Shown: positions 35,640-48,092, numbered from the stretch's first letter. The stretch: 64,000 nt of DNA from Siphonodentalium dalli (GCA_032622095.1 CP136065.1:212888151-212952150); one strand, 5' to 3'. The notes: a model not told the origin generated them from the sequence alone. Numbers and translations are program-made.

Positions 35640-35880
35640 TACATCCCCATAATCTATATATCTAAAAGAGCAGGATCACTCTGTCCGACGTCTGTCTTTC
35701 TGTCCTGATTATTCTCCCAGACTGCATGCTGGTCCTATTTCAACCAAATTTGGTGTGGTAACTAGGGGTTCCCTGGCAGAGGTTATGACGGCGTTAGTGT
35801 TTCAAAATTTTGATTTAAAAACAAATTAATTAACTAAATTTAAAAAAAGAAGAAGAATGTCACAATTCAGTTAAAAAAAC
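35640..35880. repeat. Possible Helitron-like 5' end
   Basis: AATCTATATATCTAAAAGAG followed by GCAGGATCACTCTGTCCGA and TCTGTCTTTCTGTC resembles the start of many Helentron/Helitron-type elements in invertebrates. No Rep/helicase sequence and no 3' hairpin were found, so this is only a suggestion. Confidence 0.25.
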
Positions 35881-38411
35881 AGATGACGAGATTTTCGAAT
35901 GGAAATAGTATCAATACACTGTATGAGGAATTAAGCTATATATATGTATCCGCCGGAATATCTGCTTCGAACGACCCGACCATCCGTTTGTTCGACTATC
36001 TGCACATCATGAAAATTCGACTCATCGTATCACTGATTCACTTTCCGACATCTTTGCCTTCGCGCCAAATTGAAGTCAGATAGCGGATGTGCGACCATAT
36101 TATGTGTGTTCTTGTTTGGTCATAGACATATTCGCAAGGTGTTGAACGTATTGGTGTAAACAAAAACAATGGTTGAAATTGGCTAACGTGCTAAGTCTAC
36201 CCTGAATGGGTGTTTAGTGGTCCTCGCCGATGACACATCAGACTGAAGTACATTGTACAGCTTGTCGCCTTCGGTTCCTCCTAACAGTAGTGAGGTTTCA
36301 CAAAAGCAACGGATAGAAGTACGGCGACATTTAGGGTTCTACGTCATCATAGTATGCGTACTTTATAATCGTAGTCGTGGTGTCATAACTGGCCTATGGA
36401 TAGAAAATCATTTTCTTTAGTTTGTACCAAATATCCATCTAAAGATACAAACGCTCTGTCAATTAGTTTTGTTGTATCATACAGCCTCCAAGTTCTTGTG
36501 GCAAATTAATTAAAGACATATTATGTACTTGTTCTGGTGCGTAAAACTGATGAGTTAGTATCCATGCGCTATGTCAATTGGAGGAACGTGCCATTCTACT
36601 AACACTGCCGAAAATCTGAAGCAAATCGACCGTACCGCTCCATAGAAAACATCGTCTGAACTACGCTCAATTGTAAATATTTACTACTCGATTCGGGACG
36701 CATCTATCGGCGATAAACTAACGAAAGCGATTTCGCCATCGAGAGTCACTACATTTAATTAAAATATAAGAATGACGGTGTTTGTTGTCAATTTGGATAT
36801 AATATTTGTAAAAATTACTACTTTGAACAAGATTATTCTCCATTTATATTTGATCACCCTACCGGAGTGTTTCATAGCACTTTAACAAAACAGACAAGTA
36901 TATGGGATTGGCATGCGTTTTTTTAACCATTGGTGCACTCGCTCTTATGCAGCCGTATTGTTTATGGATAGGGTGTTTATGGGGACGTTCTGCGAGTTTA
37001 TTTCGATAAAAAAAATATCGCGCCACAAGAACAATGTTATTGTTATTGTTTACTAAATGTGCAGACACAGGACTGACATAGTTTTGGCTAAAAAGGAACG
37101 GACCCCCCCCCCCCCTGTCAAATCCAGGTGAACCCACCATTTCAGATTTCAGATTTTTGTTGAAAAGGCATAAAGCTTCAGTTTGTTCATGTTATATAAA
37201 AGATCTTCAACTCGTTTTGTTAGGTTATAAGATTTTATGAAACTCGTTTCATAAAATCTTATATCCCACATAACTCATTGGAGATCCTCTATATATGTAT
37301 TAAATATTTAGAATAAAACATTTGCCGATTCTATAATCCCAATACGACAACTGTATAGAACCTAACTTGTTGCAACATGAGGCAAATTAAAGCACCTGTA
37401 TAGCCCCCCCCCCCCCATAAACCCATATCGTGCTAACGTGCTTCTGAAAAACAGAACAATGTTATTGTTTGTAAATAGTTTGCCAAAAATCCTTCACCAC
37501 AACATTTGTAATCACTGGACAAAATGAGTTTTTCGGGGCTCCGGTGACACTCCACGGCCCTGTGTCTGGATTTCTTCAGCAGACCCCCCCCCCCCCATTG
37601 CTGTGCACCACGGCCTTTCCTTGTCCATGCACAGTTTATATGAATACGGTATGGGATCTCCTGACATCTTTTGGATTCATCAAGTGTTGTGATGGTGTAC
37701 ACTCTATTCCAAGCTGTATGAATGTCCACGGTTCGTTCACCGCGTCAGCTATCCCCATGCATGTTATTACAACAACCATGATGATATGGATGTTGCGACA
37801 GAGGCTGTCATTTATCCATGCACCCCGCCCGAAATTCTGCACCAACCTTACATGTTTTCGCTATACATTTGAGACCCATAAGACTGTGGTTATGAACAGT
37901 TTTGACAATTCAGCTCCCGGGGACTGCTACTGTTTATAATTGTTTACTTGATATGATTTTAAACAGACCGTTATTCTCTTGTAATTTGTTATATTGGCTT
38001 CTTTTGCAATCTCAAATAGTTCCCACACAGCTGCAATTTAAATCTACAATTTGCTTGCTAAAATTGTAGGCCATAAATCGCATGCAGTTGGATTTTACCA
38101 GTGTAAATAACGGCGCATATACAGGTATATACGCAAAATGTTCAGCAAGAGCGGTGATGTACAAACCGAATTTTCCGTTCGGTCATTATTGCTGGTTGTA
38201 TATGACTAGGAAAGAACAGTCGCGAGAAATGCATTTCCAACTAACCTAGTGCGGGTACATGTATGGACCCATCCCCAATTTAAGGTAGCCAAGCTCACTA
38301 TAGCCTATTGCCACATCCCTGCACACTGTAAATATTGGATGTACCATGCAGATACTCGTTCAATAGTATATAAAAAGATCTCCATATATTTTGGACTATG
38401 TTTTCGTCCTA
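35881..38411. other. No confirmed gene; three poly-C runs
   Basis: Runs of 13 C at 37103-37115, 37404-37416 and 37584-37596. Around 37540-37940 the base composition is richer in G+C and several frames are open on both strands. One + strand frame (about 37685-37870) reads LYECPRFVHRVSYPHACYYN and then VIYPCTPPEILHQPYMF. It looks protein-like but matches nothing I know and has no clear splice sites. Confidence 0.4.
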
Positions 38412-40646
38412 AATTTATATGCGCTTGATGCTAATAGTCTGGTCGATAAAAGGTTTGACCTAGAAAAAATTTGGACTAAGTTGGTTTTTATTCCATTTTG
38501 AAGAGGAATATATCCTCTACAACATATCCAAAATCCGCTAAAATCCGCTTTGAGCAAACTTTTTTACAGAGATTTAAAAAAATGATAATTTTTCGACCTT
38601 GTGAAGTAGGTTTTTCTACAATATCCCTCATCGGCGACACCAGAACGCATTAATCCTCCATCCGATATATACCAGTTTGTGTAAAAGAGTATAGGGGGGG
38701 GGCGAATAGAGTGACAAGGACAGAAAACAATGCAATCGCGGCGATGAAATGGCTGTCAAAATGGCCGCAGCTACAATCCATGCTACGACGAAAGCAACAT
38801 ATTGGGAAAACCCCCTATAAGCGAAAATACACATGGTTAATTTACAAGAATGTTGTTATATATCTTTAAAGGTACACATATAATTAAAACAGATCTATCT
38901 TAATGAGTTATCGATCACTGCTACGCACGTTAACCCAATGATTTACGTTCGGATTTTCTTATTTGAATACATCCAACAGTCGGACCAAAAACAGTTATTT
39001 CGGGCATGCAACACACGAAGTAATATTTCGTCACACAGTGCTTGGTAGTTTCGTTTTGGAATGGTGATTAATTATTGAATATAACGCAGAAACTGAAGTG
39101 CCCACCCTATCTGTGTAAATACTAGTTATATTTCCGGAATTTTCAACACTCTCCGTGACAATAAACCATACACGTATGTCGTAATGCTGATTATACTGTA
39201 AAGAAACACTTATCTCTTCAACAGAACAGTACCCTATCTCACTAGATCGAAGAGACTGTACATGGTACATTTTATTTAGTACTAATTTTCATGGTGCTCC
39301 CAAACCGGTTTCTTAGTAGACAATTCTGTTCAAATTACTTCAATCGGCACTTTACAACAGGAATATGTACCACGCAATGCACACTATTAGTTGTCAGTAT
39401 CTTGTTGTTTGAAATTATGTTACCATAGCCACCCACATATTTGCGCTAAATATCAGGTCATCAGCGTTTACAATTATTAGTTCTGCGTTTACCATTCACC
39501 CAATGTTGCTATTTATGGTTTTGTATGCAGCAGATATGTGTAACATTAGGGAGAATGGGTAAACGCGACGATGCTGTTGCAGAAAAGATCGCACGTTTCG
39601 CGTATATGTGGCCTTAGTGCATTTATGTGCACATAATTTCCAGATATAAATACAGTCTCTGCCACAGAGAATGTAGGCAAATTTATTGAAGATAGTCTAT
39701 TGTAATCCTTTGTATTTTGATAAATTGCGTTCATGGTATACCACCATGTATTTGTGTGATAAACGTGAAATATTCGTGTTTAATCACTTGGCTGGAGGCA
39801 AATATGACTACTATTTTAAGACACGGACAATATGATCTACACGTTTTACCTAGTACCATATGAATAGCTCTCATACTGTTCTATAGTAGTGAATTTTGAC
39901 AGATTGTGTATTGTAGATTCAAAAATAAATGATTATCGGTCACATTCGTGAGAATGTTTTCATTACATATATTTCTGCTTCTAAAAAGGTCACACAATGA
40001 ATACATCCCTATTAGATCAGATTTAACTGTTTTAATACACATATATATTACACGATTCAAGATAAACAGTACAGATAAAACTGTGTTATTCTTCTATTTC
40101 TTGGCGCCCAACAAGTCCACATTTAATCGTTGTATGAGACCTGGCTTTTGGTTGCTCTCTCGCGAGATACATTAGAGAGAATTCTTACATACTATTATTA
40201 ATAGCTCCCCTTATACATGTACTCTGAAATCATTCTTCCTCGTATAATTTGAGGGCCTGTTCGTTCTTGTATGACCAGCTATTCAATTTTCAGCAAATTG
40301 TAAATTTCATTCGATTTTGTCCATTTTGGCGGCCATATTTGACAGACATTCTACCGACATGGTTTACGACTAAGCATTGTTTGTGTGAATTTTATTTTAT
40401 TATTAATTTGGTATTTGTTGGCGCACCTACCACCGAAATTCAGGATTTTTCTATACCAACTGCCATCATGGACGCCATCTTGTATTACAGAAAATGCTCA
40501 AAGCGGATTTTAGCGGATTTTGGATATGTTATAGAGGATATATTCTTCTTCAAAATGGAATAGAAACCAACTTAGTCCAAATTTTTTCTAGGTTGACCCA
40601 AATTTTTTAGTTTATCGACCAGACTATAAGCGGACATATAAATGCA
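38412..40646. mobile_element. 2.2-kb non-autonomous element with about 145-bp inverted ends
   Basis: The left arm (about 38412-38555; TAGTCTGGTCGATAAA, TTTGGACTAAGTTGG, ATTCCATTTTGAAGA, AAAATCCGCTTTGAGCA) is matched in reverse by 40497-40646. TAGTCTGGTCGAT/ATCGACCAGACTA lies within the arm. The arms agree at most positions, with small indels. The interior (39.0-40.2 kb) contains only short frames without transposase motifs, so it is non-autonomous. Superfamily unknown. Confidence 0.75.
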
Positions 40647-40901
40647 TGCACTGAGAGTGGTCGCTGTTCGTGGCGGATAGCGCGTTTATTTCGCATGTTT
40701 CTCGAGATTCACGACGACGAGTATCTTGAAAGAAAACCTAAATCACAAATCCAGGTTAAATGGCAATAGAAATGGGACTGCTGCATAAGATGTATTTGAC
40801 AGTGTATAGTAGAGCGATATTGTGTATTTTAGAAATGAAATCAGATGTTAAGTTAAGTGAATTTATAAGAATTCATGAAATCGTATCCTCTCTTACGGAT
40901 A

Positions 40902-40927
40902 TAATATAATATAATATAATATAATAT
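40902..40927. repeat. TATAA pentamer microsatellite
   Basis: Five direct ATAAT units. Confidence 0.9.
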
Positions 40928-41103
40928 ATTCTAAACTATGTCAACGATTAGAAAGTACACACATGTTGGTGACGTAGTACTATATCCGTAATCGTAATCG
41001 TGAGTTTTGCGAAAAGTTTACGGATACGAATTTCTAAACGTAACCGTCGCTCTATCCGTGAGTCACGAAATCTCTCTAGTGATTATTCTACATTAATTCA
41101 CAG

Positions 41104-41203
41104 GCAGCCTCGTATATATATATGAGAATGCACTGGCTTACAAGGTTAAGTAAATATTGTCAGGCCAGTGTATTCTCTTATATATGCGAGGCTCCCTGTG
41201 GCA
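41104..41203. repeat. Shell-less variant of the double-hairpin module (CTCCCT type)
   Basis: GCCTCGTATATATATATGAG, then ATGCACTGGC, faces GCCAGTGTATTCTC, then TTATATATGCGAGGC across a short AT spacer. The apex sequence CTCCCTGTGGCAGAC matches the variant at 60083 rather than the CTATGGTCGA type. Confidence 0.75.
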
Positions 41204-41500
41204 GACTATGCATTGATACAGAGTTTTTCGAAACATTTCAGGAATAACCAGCCATGGAAGGGATAAGTTGCTGTAGCTCAAGAGTATTTTATTTACAATA
41301 TCATGTGTATTTATTGATGGCAGGACAGTCCGCTCACTCCTTATGTCCAGGATCTCTGTCCCGTCACATGGGCGCGAACAAGGGCTTGCCTGAAAATAAA
41401 AAAAACAGCAGAACGAATATCAACTTGTTTAATGCCCAAGCAGACGCTGGTGCGTTATCCGGGAGTTCTGCGTCTGTCTAAGAGTAGGCATAGTATTACG
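41204..41500 (+). other. Weak candidate exon
   Basis: AACATTTCAG precedes an open frame from 41254 to 41481 ending GANKGLPENKKNSRTNINLF...GSSASV and a stop. No family was recognised and no partner exon found; listed only because acceptor and frame agree. Confidence 0.15.
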
Positions 41501-41704
41501 TAATATAAAATGATGCATTCATGTGCCGCGCTGTGCAAGCTATATATATGTGTGAGGATTGCATGGATAGTTACATCACGTAAAGCCAACAGAAATCACA
41601 GAGCCGCTAATGCACAACGTACCCAGATACTAGAAATCTGCACAATACTCTCATTTTCCTTGAAAGGTCATTAAACTGAGAATCAAACCCGTTTATCGAC
41701 AATA

Positions 41705-42140
41705 TGTGACCCGCCATATCAAATCCAGTCGTAAGTCGGGATTTTTGTACCCTGTGCCAATGCATTCTCTTATATATGCGAGTTGATCATAGGTCGCCTC
41801 GCATATATAAGAGAATGCATTGGCCTAACAATTTTTTACAATTTTAATAATTTTTTCTTGTATTCTTTAACAATTTTATAATTTCACCCACACAGAGCCC
41901 CAGACAAACATGAGCAGACGACACTCTTCTATATGCTTCTATATATGTGTGGGGCTAAGGGATGTTTTTTATTTTATGTCCTAAAAATTGAAGAAATATT
42001 TATTTTTAAAAAATGATAAAAAATTGTTATGCCAATGCATTCTCTTATATATGCGAGGCGACCTCGCATATATAAGAGAATGCATTGGCACAGGGTAAAA
42101 AAATCCCGACTTACGACTGGATTTGATATGGCGGGTCACA
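41705..42140. mobile_element. TA-flanked MITE with double-hairpin cassette, copy 1 (436 bp)
   Basis: Ends TGTGACCCGCCATATCAAAT and its reverse complement, each next to TA; the inverted ends extend about 50 bp to the CCCTGTGCC of the hairpin. Left hairpin 41756-41824; right hairpin 42031-42089, which lacks ten apical bases (CTATGGTCGA). The centre holds GAGCCCCAGACA ... TGTGTGGGGCT, an imperfect inverted repeat. A TA target is typical of Tc1/mariner-like MITEs (inference). There is no coding sequence. Confidence 0.85.
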
Positions 42141-42777
42141 TATAGAGAGATTCCGCTTCTAACTTCACCAACAGCCACAACAGCATCCACATGCATTAAA
42201 CAGCAAAATTAATGTTTGAACCAATATCTATTAGCAGCGGATTGCCGTAGGAGATGAGCTCTGATAAGTTCCGCAACTTCTGATCCGATCTTCTGTGTCC
42301 ACACTTCTTTGTATTTTAATAATAAATGTAATTTATACTGTATATTGTGGGTTACAATAAAATATGTTCAACTTCTGACCTGACTCTTGTAATGTAAATG
42401 ACATTATTATCCATCCCTTAACTAACACCATTTCCGATTGGGCAAAAGCCGCCACGTGATAGTCCGCGAAAAATTCATATTGTACTCCCGAGTGTGCAAT
42501 ATCACTTTTTTATCGGGACTCCCTGACGTCACGAATTAAATCTATTGCGAAATGAATCAGTGAAATTGTAGTGCGCGCGCAACACTGGTGGATTTTAGCA
42601 GACGTTTCACTTCCGCATTGAGTTTTATTTTTCCTTCCGTGTTTACTTTTCCAAATCATGCTTTCTGATGATCAAAATACAGGCTTTTAGAGAATTAGGT
42701 GCCGACAAATACCAAAAATAACCACAAAAGTTTTATTCCCAAAATTTTGATAAACATACAGATGGATAATAAAAATG

Positions 42778-42933
42778 TCATTATACAATGTTGTGTACTG
42801 TGTGAGTTTTTCTTGTACTCGTCCAGGTTGCGGTGAAACGTCATATTGGACTCGACACTGCGTGTCTCGTCCAATATGACTTTTCACGACAACCTGGACT
42901 CGTACAAGAAAAAACACAACATTGTATAATAAC
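42778..42933. repeat. Foldback element, 156 bp
   Basis: ATTATACAATGTTGTGT pairs with ACACAACATTGTATAAT, TTCTTGTAC with GTACAAGAA, and GTCATATTGGACTCGACAC with GTGTCTCGTCCAATATGAC. Confidence 0.9.
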
Positions 42934-43722
42934 TTTATAGCATGTGATAGCGACAATAAATACGAGACGACTCAAACAAATGCCTGCAATTAGGGAACAT
43001 CTCATTACAAAATGTGTTAATAAGACTTTGGCAGTATATTAATAAATGTCGTTTCAAAAGGCATAACTCTGTAGCAGTTGAAGTCAAAAGAGCTTGTGGA
43101 CGGCAATCGGCTGAGTTTTATCGGGTTATAAATTCGAAGGATAATTCACCATAGTGTATTCTATTATATCTTACCCTGAGCTATCTTCCAAACAAAATAT
43201 ACCATTTGACATTTTCCTAAAATGGCGGTTTAATGCCTACACGTTACGCACCATAACCTACGAACAGAGTCTCTATAATCTATATATGGAAAAAGGATTA
43301 TGACATTGTACGTTGGATGCTACTAACCATTGTTGTTTTTGAAAGTTATATATGCGTTGGATGTTAAGAAACGCGTACACCGTTTTGATTTCGACTTTGT
43401 ATACAAAGGAAGCCGATTATGGAATTATGATCGTAGACAATCTAGAATAAATCAAAATGCATTCACGGTTTCAGTCGCCTGATCGATATAGTATTATGAA
43501 CAATTACTCTTGTTGCTATGCTATGGATAGCTAAAATGAAAACGCGCATTGGTAACCCTCTGCTTCAGCATACATCTCGGACCTTCTTTCTTTTTATACA
43601 CCAGGGCGTGAAATCTTACGTTGCAAGGAAAGCAGCTTCTTGCTGCATGTCCACAAGAGTAAATATAAGAAAATTGAACGTCGTATGTTCACACATGCCG
43701 CGCCAAGCGAAAGCTATATATA

Positions 43723-44171
43723 TGTGACCCGCCATATCAAATCCAGTCGTAAGTCGGGATTTTTTTTACCCTGTGCCAATGCATTCTCTTATATATGCGA
43801 GTCGACCATAGGTCGCCTCGCATATATAAGAGAATGCATTGGCCTAACAATTTTTTATCATTTGTTTTTAATAAATGTTTCTTACAATTTTTAGAACATA
43901 AAATAAAAAACATCCATTACCCTGCAAGGAGCCCCACACATATATAGAAGCATATAGAAGAGTGTCGTCTGCTCATGTTTGTCTAGGGCTCTGTATGGGT
44001 GAAATTATAAAATTGTTAAAGAATACAAGAAAAAAATATTAAAATTGTAAAAAAATGTTAGGCCAACGCATTCTCTTATATATGCGAGGCGACCTATGGT
44101 CGACTCGCATATATAAGAGAATGCATTGGCACAGGGTAAACAAATCCAGACTTACGACTGGATTTTATATG
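43723..44171. mobile_element. TA-flanked MITE with double-hairpin cassette, copy 2, right end eroded
   Basis: Starts TATGTGACCCGCCATATC. Hairpins 43775-43843 and 44062-44130. The centre is inverted relative to copy 1 (GGAGCCCCACACATATATAG comes first), so the element sits in the other orientation. The right end stops at CTGGATTTTATATG without GCGGGTCACA. Confidence 0.85.
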
Positions 44172-44511
44172 CTCTTGACATCTTCAAACAACGACTGTAA
44201 ACGCACCTCTTCGAGATTTACCCGTACACAGCTAACCGTAGATAATGACATGCATCAGTCTCCGTACTCATATATTTACTTGTGTGTGATTGCTATCTTC
44301 TATAACTTGCATCCCAAGGCTTCAAGCTACACCAGGGATGAAGCGCTATATAAATGCTATATACTATTATTATGTTCTATCAAAGATATCAATATGTCCC
44401 ACTCACCTGTTTTCCAGATCGATTCCACAGTTGCGTTCAATCTGCTTATCCAGACATCTGGTATACCTTAAACCATAAATCAAACTTAGTAGACGTATAC
44501 AGTCATGCCAT

Positions 44512-44725
44512 GAGCAAACTTTTCAACTGGTGGAGCAACCATTTCAACAATTGGAAATTTCCAACGTAACACCCCCTTGGGGTTAAAACTTTTCAACAGG
44601 TGTTGCTGGTTCAACCATTTCAATTATTGGAAATTCCAAACATAACAACCCCCCCCTTGGGTTAAAACTTTTCAACTGGTGGTGCAGACATTTCAATTGT
44701 TGGAAATATTCCAAATAATAGCCAT
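44512..44725. repeat. Three diverged tandem units of about 85 bp
   Basis: AAACTTTTCAACTGGTGG, CCATTTCAACAATTGGAAAT and CCCCCTTGGGGTT recur three times. The same phrases occur singly near 57.8 and 59.7 kb. Confidence 0.75.
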
Positions 44726-44778
44726 GTTACAAATCTTTAACTGAAAGTAGTAAAATATGCGACTGTTGGTCTCAAACA

Positions 44779-44906
44779 AGAGAGTTCACAATACACACTG
44801 GCTGCAGAGTTCACACTACATACTGGCTGCAGAGTTCACACTACATACTGGCTGCAGAGTTCACACTACATAATGGCTGCAGAGTTCACACTACATAATG
44901 GCTGCA
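44779..44906. repeat. 25-bp minisatellite, five units
   Basis: AGAGTTCACACTACATACTG plus GCTGC, repeated five times with few changes. Confidence 0.95.
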
Positions 44907-45079
44907 AACTCAAACTCGAAGAACCAGTTCAATCTATATTTAGTCTCCAATTTCCATCTAGGTCGGCGTCAGGTATGAAATTTCCAACTATTGAATTTTG
45001 TCCCCAATGTTGGGGGATTGTTAGATACCTACAAACCCACACGATCGCCACTAACTTCCTATTCGCCCTTTTAAAATAC

Positions 45080-45560
45080 TAATGCATGACACAATCTGGA
45101 CATGCCCCTAAAAAGCCGCACTACTTAATAATATAAGCTATAATCACAGGTTAGGGCCAATTGGGGTGGTATTTCAGTGTGACTGTAATGAGCGTTTAGG
45201 ATTCCAAGTGGGTTTCGCTGGTCTTTTCGTAGTGTCAGTATTTTGACAGATGAGGGCAGGACCTTGGTTCTGGAAATTCGCTTCCCGATCTCGTGAAGTC
45301 AGATAATTTACACCACTATATACACGTGTCTGAAGTTCTCCCCCATCTGCCCCTCCGAAATGGTATTTAAGCAGTTTACAGTAACTTGCAGCTGCAAGAT
45401 AGCTAACTTGCAGGTGCAAGATAACTAACTTGCAGCTGCAAGATAGTAACTTGCAGCTGAAAGAAAGCTAACTTGCAAGTGCAAGATAGTGACCTGCACG
45501 TGCAAGATAACTAACTTGCATCTGCAAGATAATAACTTGCACGTGCGAGATAGATAGCTA
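45080..45560. repeat. Flank plus CTTGCAGCTGCAAG minisatellite, copy 1
   Basis: About 300 bp of flank (with GAGCGTTTAGGATTCCAAGT and CTTCCCGATCTCGTGA) runs into about eight units of roughly 20-22 bp at 45379-45555. Most units contain the self-complementary CTTGCAGCTGCAAG or a variant. A diverged copy follows about 573 bp later. Confidence 0.85.
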
Positions 45561-45654
45561 TTTGATAACTATCCAAATAGCATTATTCTGGGCTAATGAC
45601 GGAAACTTCCAATTCACCGTTTTCGAATAGAACAGTTATATTGTCAGGTTGTGA

Positions 45655-46045
45655 TAAGACGTGTTCATAATTTGGACCTGCCCTTAAAACGCCATACATA
45701 CCGCTTCATACTAAAAGCTATAGCCCACGCCAATTGGTGTGGGATTCAGTGTAATATAAAGAGCGTTTAGGATTTCAAATGGGTTTCGCTGGTCTGTTCG
45801 TATAGTACCTGCCAGTATTTTGACAGCTGGGTGCAGGATTTTGGGATCTGGAACTTCTCTTCCCGATCTCGTGACGTCAGATCGTTTATACCACTATATG
45901 CACGTGTGTGAAATTCTCCCCGGCTGACTCTCGGGATTGGGTATTTAAGCAATTTGGAGTAACTTGCAGCTTGAAGATTGCTAACTTGCAGGTGCAAGAT
46001 AACTAACTTGCAGCTGAATAATAATAACTTGCAGCTGCAAGTTAA
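45655..46045. repeat. Flank plus CTTGCAGCTGCAAG minisatellite, copy 2
   Basis: Repeats the order of copy 1 (GAGCGTTTAGGATTTCAAAT at 45761, CTTCCCGATCTCGTGACGTC, GGTATTTAAGCAATTT), then only about four units of the minisatellite (45958-46045). It differs more from its partner than the 28-bp and 23-bp cases do, so the duplication is older. Confidence 0.85.
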
Positions 46046-46099
46046 TAAATAAATTGCTTGGCGTTAACCAGCGACCGTACCTTGCTCAAATTATAAACT

Positions 46100-46374
46100 G
46101 ACATTTTTTTTTTCTATTTTTTTTTAAATTAAACTTTATTAAATCAAAATATTGAAAAACTAACGCCGTTATAACCTCCACCATGGTACCCCGAGTCACC
46201 ACCCCACATTTGGGTGAAATAGGACCAGCGGTCTGGTAGAAAAATCCGGATATATAACTTACCGGTGAAAAACAAGTCAGTCAACTCGTTGGAGATGCAG
46301 AAGAAGCGGAGTAAGTCTATATATCTGATCCAACCTTTTACGAGTTTTACCGAACACCAGTTTCGGTAAAACAT
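46100..46374 (-). other. Minus-strand frame with adjacent polyadenylation signal
   Basis: A 76-codon minus frame ends DSGYHGGGYNGVSFSIF and stop. It is followed at once by AATAAA and an A-rich run (on the minus strand, about 46140-46100). This could be a terminal exon with a very short 3' UTR or a retroposed 3' end; a GTAAGT inside the frame (about 46262) suggests a possible donor. The protein is not recognised. Confidence 0.3.
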
Positions 46375-46572
46375 TTAAATTTATGTTTTTCTTACGGAGA
46401 TTGACGATGTGTCGGAATTAATTTCTACACTTGTTTATTATTTTGTAATTGTATTGTAACTAATTCTATTAAACAATTTATTCTTGTGAATAGAAGTTTG
46501 GAAACCTCTAGCGACCTTAATGATCGCCGGTATGATCAAATGGCTTTGGACATAAAGCTTATATGTCCGTGC

Positions 46573-46711
46573 CTTTAAATGGGTACTGTACACTAACTAT
46601 GGCCATTCATGGGACCATCTCCTTTTGTACTCAACAGAATATATGCAACAAATGAAAGAATTTGAGCCATGGGCTGGTGCAAAATACACGAACGATGAAC
46701 GATGCAAACAA
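46573..46711. mobile_element. Partial MITE of the CCATTTATGGGACC family
   Basis: TTTAAATGGGTACTGTACAC, GGGACCATCTCCTTTTGTAC and AATTTGAGCCATGG in the order of the arm at 60993-60820. Only one arm is present. Confidence 0.75.
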
Positions 46712-46899
46712 TTATTTTTATGGCGTTGGAGTCAGTCAGAGATAGAAGTTCGGGATGGAGGAGCAAGTTAGGGTGGGGTGAGGGGGGATAGGTACCAACG
46801 TCGATGAAAAGAATTTTTTATATAACGGGTATCTGCGGTATCTGATATATGAGGAATATAAGTATGTAGTTTAAAGTGGCACCGTCAGACCAAGGATCG

Positions 46900-47290
46900 G
46901 ATTGGAGTGGGGCATTAACATTAATAAAGACTTTTTTTATCACATATTTCCTCTATTAGTATATGTAGGCACTCCCATGAAAAATACATTTATCGGTTAT
47001 ACGCATGTGCGGGTCGAGAGAGGGCGGAGATTATATTTACGGAAATTAACCATTGTATTTCTTGATACTGTGAGAGCTTTCCGCTTGAGATACTTGATGA
47101 AGAAACTTGCAAGTGACTTGCATCGTGTTCATTTAATCCATAAAATCTCACCATGTTCATTTCAACGATATCGACGAATAACGTCTTCATGTAGCTTTCA
47201 CCATTGATAGAATTCGCGTGAACCTGAATGTATCTTCTGCTCTGTTCTTAATTATATGTTCCTTTACGATTCAAACAGTTCATTCCATAT
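46900..47290. other. No recognisable gene
   Basis: A 101-codon + frame (46902-47207) and an overlapping 66-codon minus frame have no recognisable domains. Confidence 0.4.
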
Positions 47291-47295
47291 ATACA

Positions 47296-47436
47296 GATGC
47301 ATAATCCGATTAAACGCCCCTAAATTTGATTTGAGTCAAGGAATTCACCCATCAAAGCTCAGCGTTATTATATATAGATTAAAAAAATCTGTTATATTCC
47401 ATCACCTCGACTATTTGGTGGCCTGGCAAATAGTCG
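47296..47436. repeat. GCATAATCTGATTAAGCGCC family, copy 5 (partial)
   Basis: ATGCATAATCCGATTAAACG, CATCAAAGCTCAGCGTTATT and GTGGCCTGGCAAATAGTCGA, as in the first half of the other copies. Confidence 0.7.
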
Positions 47437-47657
47437 AATGATCTTCCAGAAATATATGAACATGCGCAGACGCCGTCGCGAGAGTTCGAAAGGTCACAGT
47501 TCGCTGTGACTTTGCAGGACGACCAATGTTATCGCAAATTAACTTCGGAATATAACACGACGAAAAGTAACACCAACAACTGTACAGACAAGGCAACTAG
47601 TGATAGTTGACCCCGGATACATTACAGATTCTAATTATTCTTATATGCGAATCGGTC

Positions 47658-48070
47658 AAGGTACGTTCATGCACTGGCAAGTTTGCACGGTATGGTTTGC
47701 GGCATTTTGTGGAAGCAAACGATATGGTGCCAGAATATGAACGGAAACAAGAACATAAAGTGCATCTGTGCACAACTAACTACTTGCGAAGTAAAATCTC
47801 TGTAGTTACACATGTAGCGATGCTACCGGAATTTGCCTGTAAATAGCATGCAATTATCTCGCGAGAATAAATCGTAGATATATTTGAAGACAAATTCCAG
47901 TAGCACCGTTACAAGTGGAATTAAAGAAATTTACTTCTTGTGTCTTTCCCTTTGGTAAAGTTGCATGTTATTGGCACGTTTCCGTTCATATTCTGGCACC
48001 ATGTGTGTTTCTGTGACGAAATGCCTCCAAAATATACCCTGCAAACTTGCCAGCGTGTGACCGTACCCTA
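47658..48070. mobile_element. MITE with GGTACGTTCA ends, intact copy
   Basis: The left end GGTACGTTCATGCACTGGCA and the right end, reverse-complemented, GGTACGGTCACACGCTGGCA. Both continue through AAGTTTGCA and ATGGTGCCAGAATATGAACG, giving inverted arms of about 115 bp. The AT-rich centre has TTGCGAAGTAAAATCTCTGT. The same family is present at 53069-53949 with another MITE inside it. Confidence 0.8.
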
Positions 48071-48092
48071 ATCATATTTAGTCATGCAAATA

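Noticed and set aside
46262-46291. 30-bp intron (GTAAGT to CAG) in the minus frame at 46144-46374
   Set aside because: Too short for a normal animal intron; the frame is open without splicing it.
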